Positions 53,732-63,063 of a stretch of 64,000 nt of DNA are shown here, piece by piece. The notes under the pieces were generated by a model. That model worked only from the letters and a program-made list of their open reading frames with translations. It was not told where the DNA came from and ran no database searches. The translations under genes were made by a program, and so were the position numbers. How positions within the stretch are numbered: position 1 is the first letter of the stretch; each line of letters opens with the position of its first letter. Source of the DNA: an uncultured Aeromonadaceae bacterium (GTDB lineage: Bacteria; Pseudomonadota; Gammaproteobacteria; Enterobacterales; Aeromonadaceae); NCBI GenBank assembly GCA_945957385.1, contig CAMFKP010000014.1, positions 1 through 64,000 of the forward strand. The letters run 5' to 3'.

Positions 53732-54326
53732 ATGCCAACGCCTTACCAACCAGTGCTAGCGTCCCGGCATCCAGTGGCAACTGCAATGCGGCCTGTTGGC
53801 CGGCGGGAGACATTTTGCGCCACGTCTTGCGCACGATATCCAGCACCTTCTCCTCAGCATGGCCGGCGGCAAACGCGGCAAAGTGATACTGCAAAAATAC
53901 CAGACAGGCGACATCTTCCAGGGTTTGGCATTCGGCATCGCGCTTGAGCTGCTCTTTGCGTAACAGGCTGCCAACGCGTTCGATCAGCGGTTCGTCATAT
54001 CCCAGGTCGCGCAACAGCTCTGCTGCTCGGCGGGCATGATACGCCTTGAGGTCGCTACGCCACTGCAGGTAGCCGGCGCGATCGCGTGCATACTGCTCGC
54101 GCGGGATCACCCAGCGTTCCAGATGTTGGGCGCGGGCAGCCAACTGTAAGGCGAGCGATGCCTGGGGACAGAACTGGGCCAACCGCTGACTCATGCGTTG
54201 GCCATAAAGCCATTCTTGCGGCTGTAATTGGCCCTGCTCATCCGGCTCCTGACGTGGATCGGCCTGATTGGCAAGGTCGAATGCGGCCAAGGCTGGGGCG
54301 GCATCAAGGCTCTGTAACATCTGCAT
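53730..54326 (-). CDS. DUF4202-family protein
   Basis: A 198-residue cytoplasmic protein. HLERWVIPREQYARDRAGYLQWR and LRKEQLKRDAECQTLEDVACLVFLQYHF are conserved family segments. Highly helical. Function unknown. Confidence 0.8.
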   Translation of the reverse strand: MQMLQSLDAAPALAAFDLANQADPRQEPDEQGQLQPQEWLYGQRMSQRLAQFCPQASLALQLAARAQHLERWVIPREQYARDRAGYLQWRSDLKAYHARRAAELLRDLGYDEPLIERVGSLLRKEQLKRDAECQTLEDVACLVFLQYHFAAFAAGHAEEKVLDIVRKTWRKMSPAGQQAALQLPLDAGTLALVGKALA

Positions 54327-54464
54327 ACTCCATTACCGGTGAGTTCAGGTCCGGCTCGTCGCCACTATTTCCGATGTCTGACCTTGTGTCAAACGGCGGC
54401 AGTCAAGCGTGGAATCAGGTATCATGTCGCTGATTTCCTTCAAATTGGCATCAAGGAGAGCAAG

Positions 54465-55280
54465 GTGCAATTTTATCGAGCCTGGTCTGCCCCATGGTTG
54501 GCATGGTTTTCCCGTGATTTTTATGTCGATGTGGCCAAGAACTGGCGCGGAACCGGCATCGGTTACCTGTTTTTGTTGTTGTGCGTCACCTCGATCCCGA
54601 TGACTTTTCAAGTCGGACAGATCATCGAATCGATGGCCAACACCTATCTAAGTCAGGTGATCGACAAACTTCCCCCTCTGCGTATCGAGCAGGGCAAGCT
54701 CAAGACCGATGTGCAACAGCCGTTCATCATCACGTTGCCAGGGCAGAGTGACCCCATGGTGGTGATCGATACCCGCAGCAACAAGGCCAGCGAAGCCGAG
54801 TTACAGGCGCCGCTGGTGCTGCTGTCCGATCGGTTACTGGTGGATAATCAAGGCGATGTGCGCAGCTATCCGTTTGATCAAATCGAGGCGTATACCTTTG
54901 ATAAAGTGCAGGCACATGCGTTTCTCGACCGCTTGATTGGTTTTGTCAAACCGATTGCCTATTTGCCGGTACTGGTAGGGGAATTTCTCTACCGCCTGAT
55001 GCAGGTGTTGATCTACGCCGTCGGCGGCATGGTGTTCGCGTCGATGCTCAAGGTGCGTCTTGGTTATGGACTCCTGCTGCGACTGACCTGTATGGCGGTG
55101 ACGCCGTCCATCCTGTTGATGACATTGGCGGGGTTGTTCGGTTGGGCCAGTGCTATTCCCGGATTTGTGTTGTTCCTGATCGCACAAGGCTATCTGTTCT
55201 TTGCGGTGCAAAGTGTGGCGCGAGCCAGCCGTGATGGCGATGATGACAGCGCAGGTCACGATCACATCATCGAGGTCTAG
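54465..55280 (+). CDS. DUF1189-family membrane protein
   Basis: A 271-residue protein from GTG 54465 behind AAGGAG; the earlier frame runs over an unrelated 5' region. The N-terminal membrane segment (GYLFLLLCVTSIPMTF) is followed by a periplasmic domain and three further helices at the C-terminus. Function unknown. Confidence 0.78.
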   Translation: MQFYRAWSAPWLAWFSRDFYVDVAKNWRGTGIGYLFLLLCVTSIPMTFQVGQIIESMANTYLSQVIDKLPPLRIEQGKLKTDVQQPFIITLPGQSDPMVVIDTRSNKASEAELQAPLVLLSDRLLVDNQGDVRSYPFDQIEAYTFDKVQAHAFLDRLIGFVKPIAYLPVLVGEFLYRLMQVLIYAVGGMVFASMLKVRLGYGLLLRLTCMAVTPSILLMTLAGLFGWASAIPGFVLFLIAQGYLFFAVQSVARASRDGDDDSAGHDHIIEV

Positions 55281-55285
55281 CCGTC

Positions 55286-55603
55286 GTGGGGCGAGGCGTT
55301 TGCCTAGTGTGTCTGTGGTTGGCTGGCTGTGCCAGCTCGCCACAGGATCACTGGTTGGGGGAGGACAAAGCCAAACACTTTGTGGTGTCGGCGTTGATTG
55401 CTGCCGCGGCCAACAGCCTGGCACATCAACAACAGGATGAGCCGCACGCCGCGGTCGCGCTCGGTTTCACCATGGCGGTCGGGCTGGGAAAAGAGGCCTA
55501 TGATCTGCGTCCCGGCGGCACGGGATGGGGCTGGCGCGATCTCTGCTGGGATCTGCTGGGTGCTTCAACGGGCTATCTGGCAACCGAATCACTGCAGCGC
55601 TGA
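55286..55603 (+). CDS. YfiM-like lipoprotein
   Basis: A 105-residue protein from GTG 55286. The lipobox is LAGC at residues 12-15, so the protein should be lipid-anchored. The conserved WLGEDKAKHF and the GxGKEAYDL region match the YfiM/DUF2279 family. It follows the DUF1189 gene by 5 bp and is probably co-transcribed. Confidence 0.78.
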   Translation: MGRGVCLVCLWLAGCASSPQDHWLGEDKAKHFVVSALIAAAANSLAHQQQDEPHAAVALGFTMAVGLGKEAYDLRPGGTGWGWRDLCWDLLGASTGYLATESLQR

Positions 55604-55799
55604 GCTGTCGCCGTTCTATTTTCATTTTGCAAATGCGCCACTGCATTATGCATTTCCTCTCGCTAACGCCGTGTCTGGTGCCGACAGCGTAAATGATTAA
55701 CTCCTGCCATTTCATTACGTTATAAAAAACAACGTCTACGTTCGAAATCTGGCCCTTCACTTGCAATCGCCCTGTCAGTGTCCACGGCAGGAGCGTGCC

Positions 55800-57434
55800 A
55801 TGTTACGTAATCTCACCATCCACCACAGGCTACTCCTCAATAGTGCACTGACGTTGCTGGGACTACTGGGTCTGGCCGCGGTGACGCTGTATATGTCCTA
55901 TCAGGCCGTTCTTGATGACAAGCGCGAAACCGTCAAAGAAATGGTCGATGCCACCCAAGGCGCCATCATGCGCCTGCAACAACAGGAGCAAGCAGGCACA
56001 CTCGCGCGTGCCGTTGCCCAGCAGCAAGCCCGAGAGCTGGTCCGCCAGATGCGATTTGGCAATGACAATTACCTGTGGATCAATGACTTAACACCAAAGG
56101 CAATCCTACATCCGGCCAAACCGGAACTCGAAGGCCAGGATCTCTCCGCGATCCGCGATAGCCGGGGTAAGCCGATCTTTTTGGAGTTTGTCCGTGTCGC
56201 TCAGGCACAGCCTCAAGGTGGTTATGTTGATTACTACTGGCCCAAACCTGGGCATGCCGATCCGGTGTTCAAAATTTCATATGTCCGCTTGATTCCAGGC
56301 TGGAACTGGGTGCTCGGCACGGGCGTCTATACCGACGACGTCTGGAGCTTCTTTACCCAATTGTTGATGACTGTACTGGAGATCGTCATCCCGTTGATGT
56401 TGGTGTTGATGCTGCTGAGTCTGGCGATTGGCCGCAGCATCATTCGTCCGCTATTGCAGACCGAACAGAGCCTGGCGGCCATCGCGGCCGGCGGTGGCGA
56501 TCTCACCCGGCAGCTGGATGAGCAAGGGCATGATGAACTGGCAGCACTGGCGCGCGCCTTCAATCGTTTCACGCAGAATCTTGCGCAGACCGTTGGCCAT
56601 ATCATGGTGGCCAGCGAACGTAGCCAGCGCGCCGCTGCTGAACTCGAAGGTGCCGTCCACGCAGGTCGGCAGACGATGCAGCGACAGCATAGTGAAACAG
56701 AAGGGGTGGCGACCGCGATGAATGAAATGGCGGCAACGACGCGGGAGGTGGCCAACAGTGCCGTGCAGGCCGCCGATGCTGCCCAGGAAGAGCGTCAGCG
56801 GCTGGATCAGGGTCAACAGGTCATTGAACTGGCGATTGGTGCGATGCGACACCTGAATCAGGAGGTGGTCAATGCCGACAGCGTCGTTCATCGTCTGGTC
56901 GGTGAAACCCAGCAAATTGGCTCGGTTGTGGAGGTGATCCGGCGCATTGCGGATCAGACCAATCTGCTGGCGCTCAATGCGGCCATCGAAGCGGCCCGAG
57001 CGGGCGAGATGGGGCGCGGGTTTGCGGTGGTAGCTGATGAGGTCCGTACGCTGGCTACCCAGACGCAGAACTCGACCAATGAGATCCAAAACATCATTGG
57101 TCGTTTGCAACAAGGTGTGCACGATGCGGCCAATAGCATGCAGCAGACCCAGCAGATCAGTGTGCAAACGGTGGCGCACTCGGAAGGCACAGGACAAGCG
57201 CTCACTGCGATCGCCCAAGCCATATTGGTGATGAATGATCGCAATGCCCAGATTGCCAGTGCCGCTGAGCAGCAGAGTCAGGCTTCTGCCGATATCAACC
57301 GCAATGTGGTGAATATTGCCACGTTGGGGAGTGAAGCCGATCAACAGAATCAGCAGGCTCAGGCGATTAGTCACGACTTGCACCAACTGTCGGATGAGTT
57401 GCAAGAGCTGGTATCTCGTTTTCGAATTCAGTGA
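55800..57434 (+). CDS. Methyl-accepting chemotaxis protein with single Cache sensor
   Basis: A 544-residue chemoreceptor from ATG 55800 behind GGAG. TM1 is at about 10-32; the sensor ([17 protein letters not shown], then [20 protein letters not shown]) is a sCache_2-like domain. TM2 is followed by HAMP and the tip [16 protein letters not shown]. Confidence 0.93.
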   Translation: MLRNLTIHHRLLLNSALTLLGLLGLAAVTLYMSYQAVLDDKRETVKEMVDATQGAIMRLQQQEQAGTLARAVAQQQARELVRQMRFGNDNYLWINDLTPKAILHPAKPELEGQDLSAIRDSRGKPIFLEFVRVAQAQPQGGYVDYYWPKPGHADPVFKISYVRLIPGWNWVLGTGVYTDDVWSFFTQLLMTVLEIVIPLMLVLMLLSLAIGRSIIRPLLQTEQSLAAIAAGGGDLTRQLDEQGHDELAALARAFNRFTQNLAQTVGHIMVASERSQRAAAELEGAVHAGRQTMQRQHSETEGVATAMNEMAATTREVANSAVQAADAAQEERQRLDQGQQVIELAIGAMRHLNQEVVNADSVVHRLVGETQQIGSVVEVIRRIADQTNLLALNAAIEAARAGEMGRGFAVVADEVRTLATQTQNSTNEIQNIIGRLQQGVHDAANSMQQTQQISVQTVAHSEGTGQALTAIAQAILVMNDRNAQIASAAEQQSQASADINRNVVNIATLGSEADQQNQQAQAISHDLHQLSDELQELVSRFRIQ

Positions 57435-57594
57435 GCCACACGTCTTAGGTCGCGGCTGATGCCGTGAAACAGTCGGTTATTTTCGAAAACGAAAGCAATG
57501 TGCGCAATTGCCTGGATGTTTTCGAGCATTAGGCGTATCGTGCAGGGACTATCTAGTCACAGATAGTCCCTTCGTTGTTCGTGTTGAGGACATC

Positions 57595-59346
57595 ATGCAA
57601 GCCGTCACCCAGCGTCACCTTCTCAAAATCAGTAGCGCCCTTCGCGACGCTTGCTGGCATCAACCCTATTCATCACATCGTCTATTCAAGGATCTGCTTG
57701 CCGGTCTTACCGTCGGCATCATCGCCATTCCGCTGGCGATGGCATTGGCCATTGCCAGTGGCGTCCCGCCACAGCACGGGCTCTATACCGCCATCATTGC
57801 CGGGGTGGCCATCGCGGTCACCGGCGGTTCGCGTTATAGCGTCTCCGGACCCACGGCCGCATTTGTGGTCATCTTGTATCCGGTGGCACAGCAATTCGGC
57901 GTGGCGGGCCTGCTGGTGGCGACCTTGATGTGTGGCGTCATGTTGATAGCGATGGCGGTCGGACGGCTCGGGCGCCTGATCGGTTATATTCCGATGCAGG
58001 TCACACTCGGCTTCACGATGGGCATCGGCATCGTGATTGCCACGCTGCAGCTTAAAGATTTTTTTGGTCTGACCGTCGTCGAGATGCCGGAGAAATACCA
58101 CCAAAAAGTCGCGGCATTGTGGTACGCGTTACCGAGCTGGCAGTGGGGCGATACCCTGGTTGGGGTCGTCACGCTGGCGGTGTTGATCCTGTGGCCGAAA
58201 CTTAGGCTCAAGGTGCCAGGGCACTTGCCTGCCGTGCTGGCTGGCATGCTGGTGGCCTGGCTCGTGGGGCTCAGTGGCGAACAGGTGGCGACGATCGGAT
58301 CGCGCTTTAGCTATGCCATGCCGGACGGCTCACTGGGGCAGGGGATCCCGCCCTTTGCACCCTCCTTTGTATTGCCATGGGATCTGCCTGGCCCAAACGG
58401 TGCGCCTTTGGTCTGGGATCTGCAGACCATCGAAAAACTGATGGTTGCCGCGTTTTCGATGGCGATGCTCGGGGCGATTGAATCGCTACTATGCGCCGTC
58501 GTGCTCGATGGGATGACCAATACCCGGCATCACTCGAACGGTGAACTGTTGGGGCAAGGCATTGGTAATCTGCTGGCACCGTTTTTTGGTGGTATTACCG
58601 CGACGGCGGCCATAGCGCGCTCGGCGGCGAACGTCCGCGCCGGTGGCACCTCGCCGGTGGCCGCGATTATGCATGCCATTGTCGTGCTGCTGGCGATTCT
58701 GTTCCTGGCGCGCTGGCTGTCCTATTTACCGCTGGCGGCCATGTCGGCACTGCTGTTGATGGTGGCGTGGAACATGAGCGAGGCCCATAAAGTGGTCGAG
58801 CTGGCACGCAAGGCCCCGCGATCCGATGTGCTGGTCATGGTGTTGTGTATCGCTTTGACGGTGCTGTTTGACATGGTGGTAGCGATTACCTTTGGTATCG
58901 TCCTGGCCTCCTTGCTGTTTATGCGTGCCATGTCAAAGATGACATTGCTGACCGATTTGAAGCTCACCAAACGCTGGGGCCATCAGATCCCTCAGAGCTG
59001 GGCGGCCTTTCGCATCACGGGGCCGTTGTTTTTTGCTGCCGCCGACCACCTGTTTGCTGACTTGCTAGCGCGCGCGCAGGGGCATCAGGGCGTTGTGTTG
59101 TTGTTGGATGGGGTTTCGATCCTTGATGCCGGCGGCCTCGCTGGCTTCCAGCACCTGTGTGATGATTTGCAGGCCGCGGGTATCCGTCTCCGGGTGGCCG
59201 AGGTACAGTTTCAGCCGTTGAAGACGCTGGCGCGCGCCAATTTCCAAGCCATACCCGGCGTGATCGAGTTTTCGGCGACCATGGAGGAGGCGTTGCTGCA
59301 GATTTCGGCACCTGTGGCACAGCGTGCTGATTTTGCCGCCAGTTAG
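57595..59346 (+). CDS. dauA: DauA, SulP-family C4-dicarboxylate transporter
   Basis: A 583-residue transporter with about 12 helices starting at [20 protein letters not shown] and a C-terminal STAS domain (about 465-575). The length and the N-terminal [14 protein letters not shown] resemble E. coli DauA, which takes up C4-dicarboxylates at acidic pH. Sulfate or bicarbonate is another SulP substrate option. Start ATG 57595; the longer frame from 57508 lacks a ribosome site. Confidence 0.86.
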   Translation: MQAVTQRHLLKISSALRDACWHQPYSSHRLFKDLLAGLTVGIIAIPLAMALAIASGVPPQHGLYTAIIAGVAIAVTGGSRYSVSGPTAAFVVILYPVAQQFGVAGLLVATLMCGVMLIAMAVGRLGRLIGYIPMQVTLGFTMGIGIVIATLQLKDFFGLTVVEMPEKYHQKVAALWYALPSWQWGDTLVGVVTLAVLILWPKLRLKVPGHLPAVLAGMLVAWLVGLSGEQVATIGSRFSYAMPDGSLGQGIPPFAPSFVLPWDLPGPNGAPLVWDLQTIEKLMVAAFSMAMLGAIESLLCAVVLDGMTNTRHHSNGELLGQGIGNLLAPFFGGITATAAIARSAANVRAGGTSPVAAIMHAIVVLLAILFLARWLSYLPLAAMSALLLMVAWNMSEAHKVVELARKAPRSDVLVMVLCIALTVLFDMVVAITFGIVLASLLFMRAMSKMTLLTDLKLTKRWGHQIPQSWAAFRITGPLFFAAADHLFADLLARAQGHQGVVLLLDGVSILDAGGLAGFQHLCDDLQAAGIRLRVAEVQFQPLKTLARANFQAIPGVIEFSATMEEALLQISAPVAQRADFAAS

Positions 59347-59646
59347 GCGTGAGAACTGAAAAATCCCTTGACCCGCACCAAGGATTCTTCTAAATTGCGC
59401 CGGTCTTCACGGCATGGCCGCAGACCGGCGCGGTTCCGGGCCTCAAATCGGAATCAGCCAAAATCAGAATCAAAGGTGATGAACTCACGCCTAAACAAGA
59501 GTTCAAAAAACGGTGAGGTGTCCGAGTGGCTGCCCCAAGCCAGCGAAGCTGGCGATGAGGAAAGCACGCAACGCGTGCGACGCAGCCACAAGCCACAGCA
59601 CTGGAAAAAGGTGACGAACTCACGCCTAAACAAGAGTTCAAAAAAC
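59347..59646. other. Spacer with a broken tRNA-Ser copy before the tRNA gene
   Basis: No gene is seen. It holds the first half of a duplicated tRNA-Ser gene (59512-59532), the hairpin-rich stretch 59533-59606, and the start of the second repeat unit. Confidence 0.6.
59472..59532 (+). repeat. Direct repeat with tRNA-Ser 5' fragment, copy 1
   Basis: Sixty-one bases nearly identical to 59607-59667 (one difference noted). It includes 40 bp of upstream DNA and the first 21 nt of tRNA-Ser(GGA), then stops in the D-loop. The copy is followed by hairpin-rich DNA (GCCAGCGAAGCTGGC and GCACGCAACGCGTGC). Confidence 0.88.
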
Positions 59647-59667
59647 GGTGAGGTGTCCGAGTGGCTG
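59607..59667 (+). repeat. Direct repeat with tRNA-Ser 5' fragment, copy 2
   Basis: The second copy runs into the complete tRNA-Ser gene. The 135-bp offset from copy 1 suggests a tandem tRNA duplication with later loss. Confidence 0.88.
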
Positions 59668-59734
59668 AAGGAGCACGCCTGGAAAGTGTGTATACGGCAA
59701 CGTATCGAGGGTTCGAATCCCTCCCTCACCGCCA
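59647..59734 (+). tRNA. tRNA-Ser, anticodon GGA
   Basis: An 88-nt tRNA with the long variable arm of the serine family. The acceptor stem GGTGAGG pairs with CCTCACC, the T-arm holds GGTTCGAAT, the anticodon loop is TGGAAA, and CCA is encoded. It differs from E. coli serW/serX only in the D-arm. Confidence 0.97.
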
Positions 59735-59746
59735 TCTTCAAAGAAG

Positions 59747-59770
59747 AGCTGCAGCAATGCGGCTTTTTTT
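59747..59770 (+). terminator. Terminator of the tRNA-Ser gene
   Basis: Stem GCTGCA/TGCGGC around a GCAA loop, followed by seven T. Confidence 0.87.
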
Positions 59771-60064
59771 GTATTTGGAATTCCCGCAATCGCTTGTGGG
59801 AGGGTGAGAACTCTCGCGGGTTCGAGCCGAGCGCAGCGAGACAACATCGCGCAGCGATGGCCCCGAAGGGGGGGCGCGCCAGCGCATAATCCTCCCTCAC
59901 CGCCATCTTTAAAGAAGAGCTGCAGCAATGCGGCTTTTTTTGTGCCTGAAATTTCTGTCACCGTGCGCCATAAGTGCGTAACAGCGCCCTTCAGGGTGAC
60001 GCCATCGCTGCTGCCTACACAAAACCTGATACAAGCTCCCTGCGGGTCGGGTGGTGCATGTTGT
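59771..60064. other. Spacer with a broken third tRNA-Ser copy
   Basis: No gene is seen. The 3' end of a tRNA-Ser (59890-59905) and its terminator (59919-59941) are repeated, preceded by hairpin-rich DNA (CATCGCGCAGCGATG; GGCCCCGAAGGGG) with GGTTCGAG remains at 59819-59826. Confidence 0.6.
59890..59941 (+). repeat. tRNA-Ser 3' fragment with duplicated terminator
   Basis: The last 16 bases of the tRNA plus the terminator and T-run are nearly identical to 59719-59770. It is not a functional tRNA. Confidence 0.87.
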
Positions 60065-62104
60065 TTATGCGCTGCCCGGCGCTTGCTCTGCGGGTGCGGC
60101 AGGCTTGGCGAGCTGTGTTAACAATTCGCCAAGTGGAACCGGGCGAGCAAACAGATAGCCCTGTACCAGCTCGATGCCACAGGCACGGACAAAGTGCAGT
60201 TCCTCTTGCGTTTCCACGCCTTCGGCCAGCACCTGGCAATCGGCCAGGTTGCCGATCTGGGAGAGCAGCCGATACAGCTGGCGCCCCTTTTGCTGCTTGC
60301 AATCCAATAGCAGCGAGCGATCCAGCTTGACCTTGTCAAACGGGTATTTCATCAGGTGGGGGAAAGAGGCAAAGCCGGCGCCGAAATCATCTAGCGCAAC
60401 CTGGATCCCCCGTTGCTTGAGCTGCGCCATTGTCGGTAGCAGGGTGGCGTGGTCCTCCAGTAGCGTCTCTTCGGTGATTTCAATTTCCAGTTGATGCCCC
60501 GGGATCTGGTAGCGCTCGAGCAGGGTGTCGAGCTGGGGCACAAAATCTGCCTGCTGTATGCTCATGGCTGAAATATTGATGCCGATCCGCGCAAATTGGG
60601 TCGCCGGCAGCTGCTGCATATCGCTGAATACCTGCTGCAACACCAGCTGATCCAGCAGCGGCATGGCGTTTAGACACTGAAAGTCGGCAATAAAGCCCGG
60701 ACCGTGCAGGGAGCCGTCGGCGTCGCGATAACGAATCAATGCCTCATAGCTGCTAGGACCTGGCCTCTGTGTCGCGTGTTGGCGCTGGTAATGCACTTCC
60801 CACTGGCCGGTGTGCATCATCCGCCGCACGCGGCGCTGGGCCTGGGCGAGACGGCGATTATGGCGCGCGGCTTGTTTGATCTCGTGTAACAGCTGTGTCA
60901 GCGTCAGACGTTCGACCTGCTCATCGGCCAGCGCCGGCTCTTGCCCGGCATAGGCGTGATAAAAAGGACGGTACAGCAGCACACCGACCACCATCAGCAG
61001 CAGTTGCAACAAGGCGCCCTCCGGTCGGTCGTTCATGGCGAGATAGCCACTCAGCAGTGGAGGGGTCATCCAGTCAACAATCGCAGCCACGGGGGGAACC
61101 AGCCCCCATGCGATGGCGCCGTAGGCGATCACAAAACAGACCAGCGGCACCAGGATGAACGGAATGATCAGCAGTGGATTGAAGATCACCGGCAGACCGA
61201 ACAACAGCACTTCATTGATGTTGAACAGCACCATGGGACTGGCGGCCAACGCCAGCAGCCGATGATGCCGGTTGCGGGAAAAGATCAGGATACACAGCAA
61301 AAGACAGATGCTATTGCCCGAGCCGCCCATCGACATGAACGCATCGTAGAAGCCTTGGCTCAACACATTGAGCGGTGCCTCGCCAGCCTGCCAGGCCTGC
61401 AGGTTCTGTGCTGTGGAATGAAAGAGCTGTTGTTTGAGCGGCAACAGGAAGTTGTGGCCATTGATGCCGATGGCGCCAAGCAGTCCCAGCGTCAGTTGAT
61501 ATCCGAGGCCACCCCACAGCACCAGCGGATCCGGCGTCAGGGCCTCAAGCAGGCTGGCCAGCCATGGCAACAGGGCGGGGCTACTTAACGACAACACCAG
61601 GCACAGCATGGCAAAACAGAAAAAGTGCCTGACCTGGCGGCTGAGGACGGCGGCAAACTCCAGAGATTGCGGCACCAGGGACGGCACGCCGTGACAGCGG
61701 TTGTAGATCAGCGTCAGCAGCGGGCAGAGCAGGGCCAGCAAGGGGCTATGGGGCAGATAGAGCGGCGCAGCCAGCAGACCGAGTGCACTGCTGAGGGCAT
61801 AAAACAGCACCAGATTGTACACCAGGAACAGACCTGCATTCAGGGCGCTGCGTTGGGCCAGGTAGTAACTGGTTACCACGCTCAGCGCTAACGGATAGAG
61901 GTTGATGAGCAGATCCGAGAGCCGAAATAACACGCCGGCCAGCGTATCAAACTCGGCACGGGCCAACCCCTGACCCAGCAGCACGGTCATCGCATTGGTC
62001 AATGTCATCGGCAACAGCAGCAGTGCGATGGCCGAAATATCCTGCAAATAGGTTTGAAAGGCGCGATAGCTTTTTTGTAGCAGCGCGTGATTAACGGTGA
62101 ACAC
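60065..62104 (-). CDS. PTS EIIC-like membrane domain fused to an EAL phosphodiesterase
   Basis: A 679-residue protein. The first 390 residues form about ten membrane helices that resemble the EIIC domain of cellobiose-type PTS transporters (GINGHNFLLPL, GGSGNSICLLLCIL, NINEVLLFGLP). The C-terminal 240 residues are a complete EAL domain: EALIR, the Asn in GINIS, EITEE, DDFGAG, KLDRS and EGVET, so c-di-GMP hydrolysis is expected. No EIIA or EIIB domain is present, so the membrane part may sense a sugar and not transport it. Related to E. coli-type EAL proteins with membrane sensors. Confidence 0.88.
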   Translation of the reverse strand: MFTVNHALLQKSYRAFQTYLQDISAIALLLLPMTLTNAMTVLLGQGLARAEFDTLAGVLFRLSDLLINLYPLALSVVTSYYLAQRSALNAGLFLVYNLVLFYALSSALGLLAAPLYLPHSPLLALLCPLLTLIYNRCHGVPSLVPQSLEFAAVLSRQVRHFFCFAMLCLVLSLSSPALLPWLASLLEALTPDPLVLWGGLGYQLTLGLLGAIGINGHNFLLPLKQQLFHSTAQNLQAWQAGEAPLNVLSQGFYDAFMSMGGSGNSICLLLCILIFSRNRHHRLLALAASPMVLFNINEVLLFGLPVIFNPLLIIPFILVPLVCFVIAYGAIAWGLVPPVAAIVDWMTPPLLSGYLAMNDRPEGALLQLLLMVVGVLLYRPFYHAYAGQEPALADEQVERLTLTQLLHEIKQAARHNRRLAQAQRRVRRMMHTGQWEVHYQRQHATQRPGPSSYEALIRYRDADGSLHGPGFIADFQCLNAMPLLDQLVLQQVFSDMQQLPATQFARIGINISAMSIQQADFVPQLDTLLERYQIPGHQLEIEITEETLLEDHATLLPTMAQLKQRGIQVALDDFGAGFASFPHLMKYPFDKVKLDRSLLLDCKQQKGRQLYRLLSQIGNLADCQVLAEGVETQEELHFVRACGIELVQGYLFARPVPLGELLTQLAKPAAPAEQAPGSA

Positions 62105-63063
62105 GTTATTCCTCGGAAAAACATTTAAATCGCATCGGTTTAATTAAAGATCGGTGACGCGTTTATGGTGGCAGGTGTGATATTGTGTTTTGATGTTTGG
62201 ATTATATTAAAAATATGTAAGCATTGAACGTTATATATTTTTAATGTCTGGCCTTGAATATTGCCAATCAGATGGGCGTGTTTATTCAGATGGCCATCAT
62301 TTGCACTTAATGCGCGAAATAACCGAAGGGTGGACAATGATTTATCGAGGTGTCACTTGTGCGGATGGCGGCGCGGAATATAAATACCTGGTTGGTGGTG
62401 CCGGTTTTTTCATCGGAAAATAATATTTTATTTATTTATATCAATGGGCTGGGTTATTGTCAGGTAACGAAATTGGCATGGAGATAGTGGCGTCGCACCA
62501 CGTCGGTATATATCAAGTTTGGCCGTTTATTTCAGTTTAATATTAACGCGCGCGGCGCAGATAATCACGGCGCGTGCATGAACCATGCTGGAGAGATGGC
62601 TCGTTGCACAATTTATATTCGTCGCGCGCCAGTTTTTATTGACGGGAAAATGCCGAGCATTAACGAAAGAAATGCCGTGTTGATGAAAGTGAGCGCTGTC
62701 ATTAGGGTGGCGGCATTTAATGACGCCATTTGTATATATCAATTCGGCGAGGCTGTTTTTTAGGCCGACACAATGCGACGGGTTTAATTAATCACCAATA
62801 CGAGATGGCAATTTAACCACGCAGCACGACGGACGCGGAAATATTTGTCGGGCGGCGTGGTGGCGCAGCGGGCTGCGCCGGACAACAGCTTCATTGCGGT
62901 GCCGGTTTCTCCGGTACAGGCGTGAAAGGCAACATGGTGCGAAAGCCCATGACGCAAAGCTACCGGTCTAAGGGGCATTCGATGCGAATATCGCCTACGA
63001 CAGCGGGGCTACCACTGGCCATCCATGATGGATGGTTACCGATAATTCAGATATGGAGAAACA
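62105..63063. other. Long AT-rich gene-free region upstream of the chitinase
   Basis: About 960 bp, markedly more AT-rich than the genes around it. Short open frames occur, but none has a ribosome site or a protein-like look. It holds a hairpin GGCGCAG/CTGCGCC around 62871-62887. The size suggests a large control region for the chitinase gene or a lost gene. Confidence 0.55.

Noticed and set aside
59512-59532. A second functional tRNA-Ser gene.
   Set aside because: Only 21 nt of the tRNA are present; the rest is replaced by unrelated hairpin-rich DNA.
62140-62742. Short minus-strand frames of 65 and 71 codons before the chitinase.
   Set aside because: No ribosome site, no recognisable sequence and strongly AT-biased composition; better treated as non-coding.
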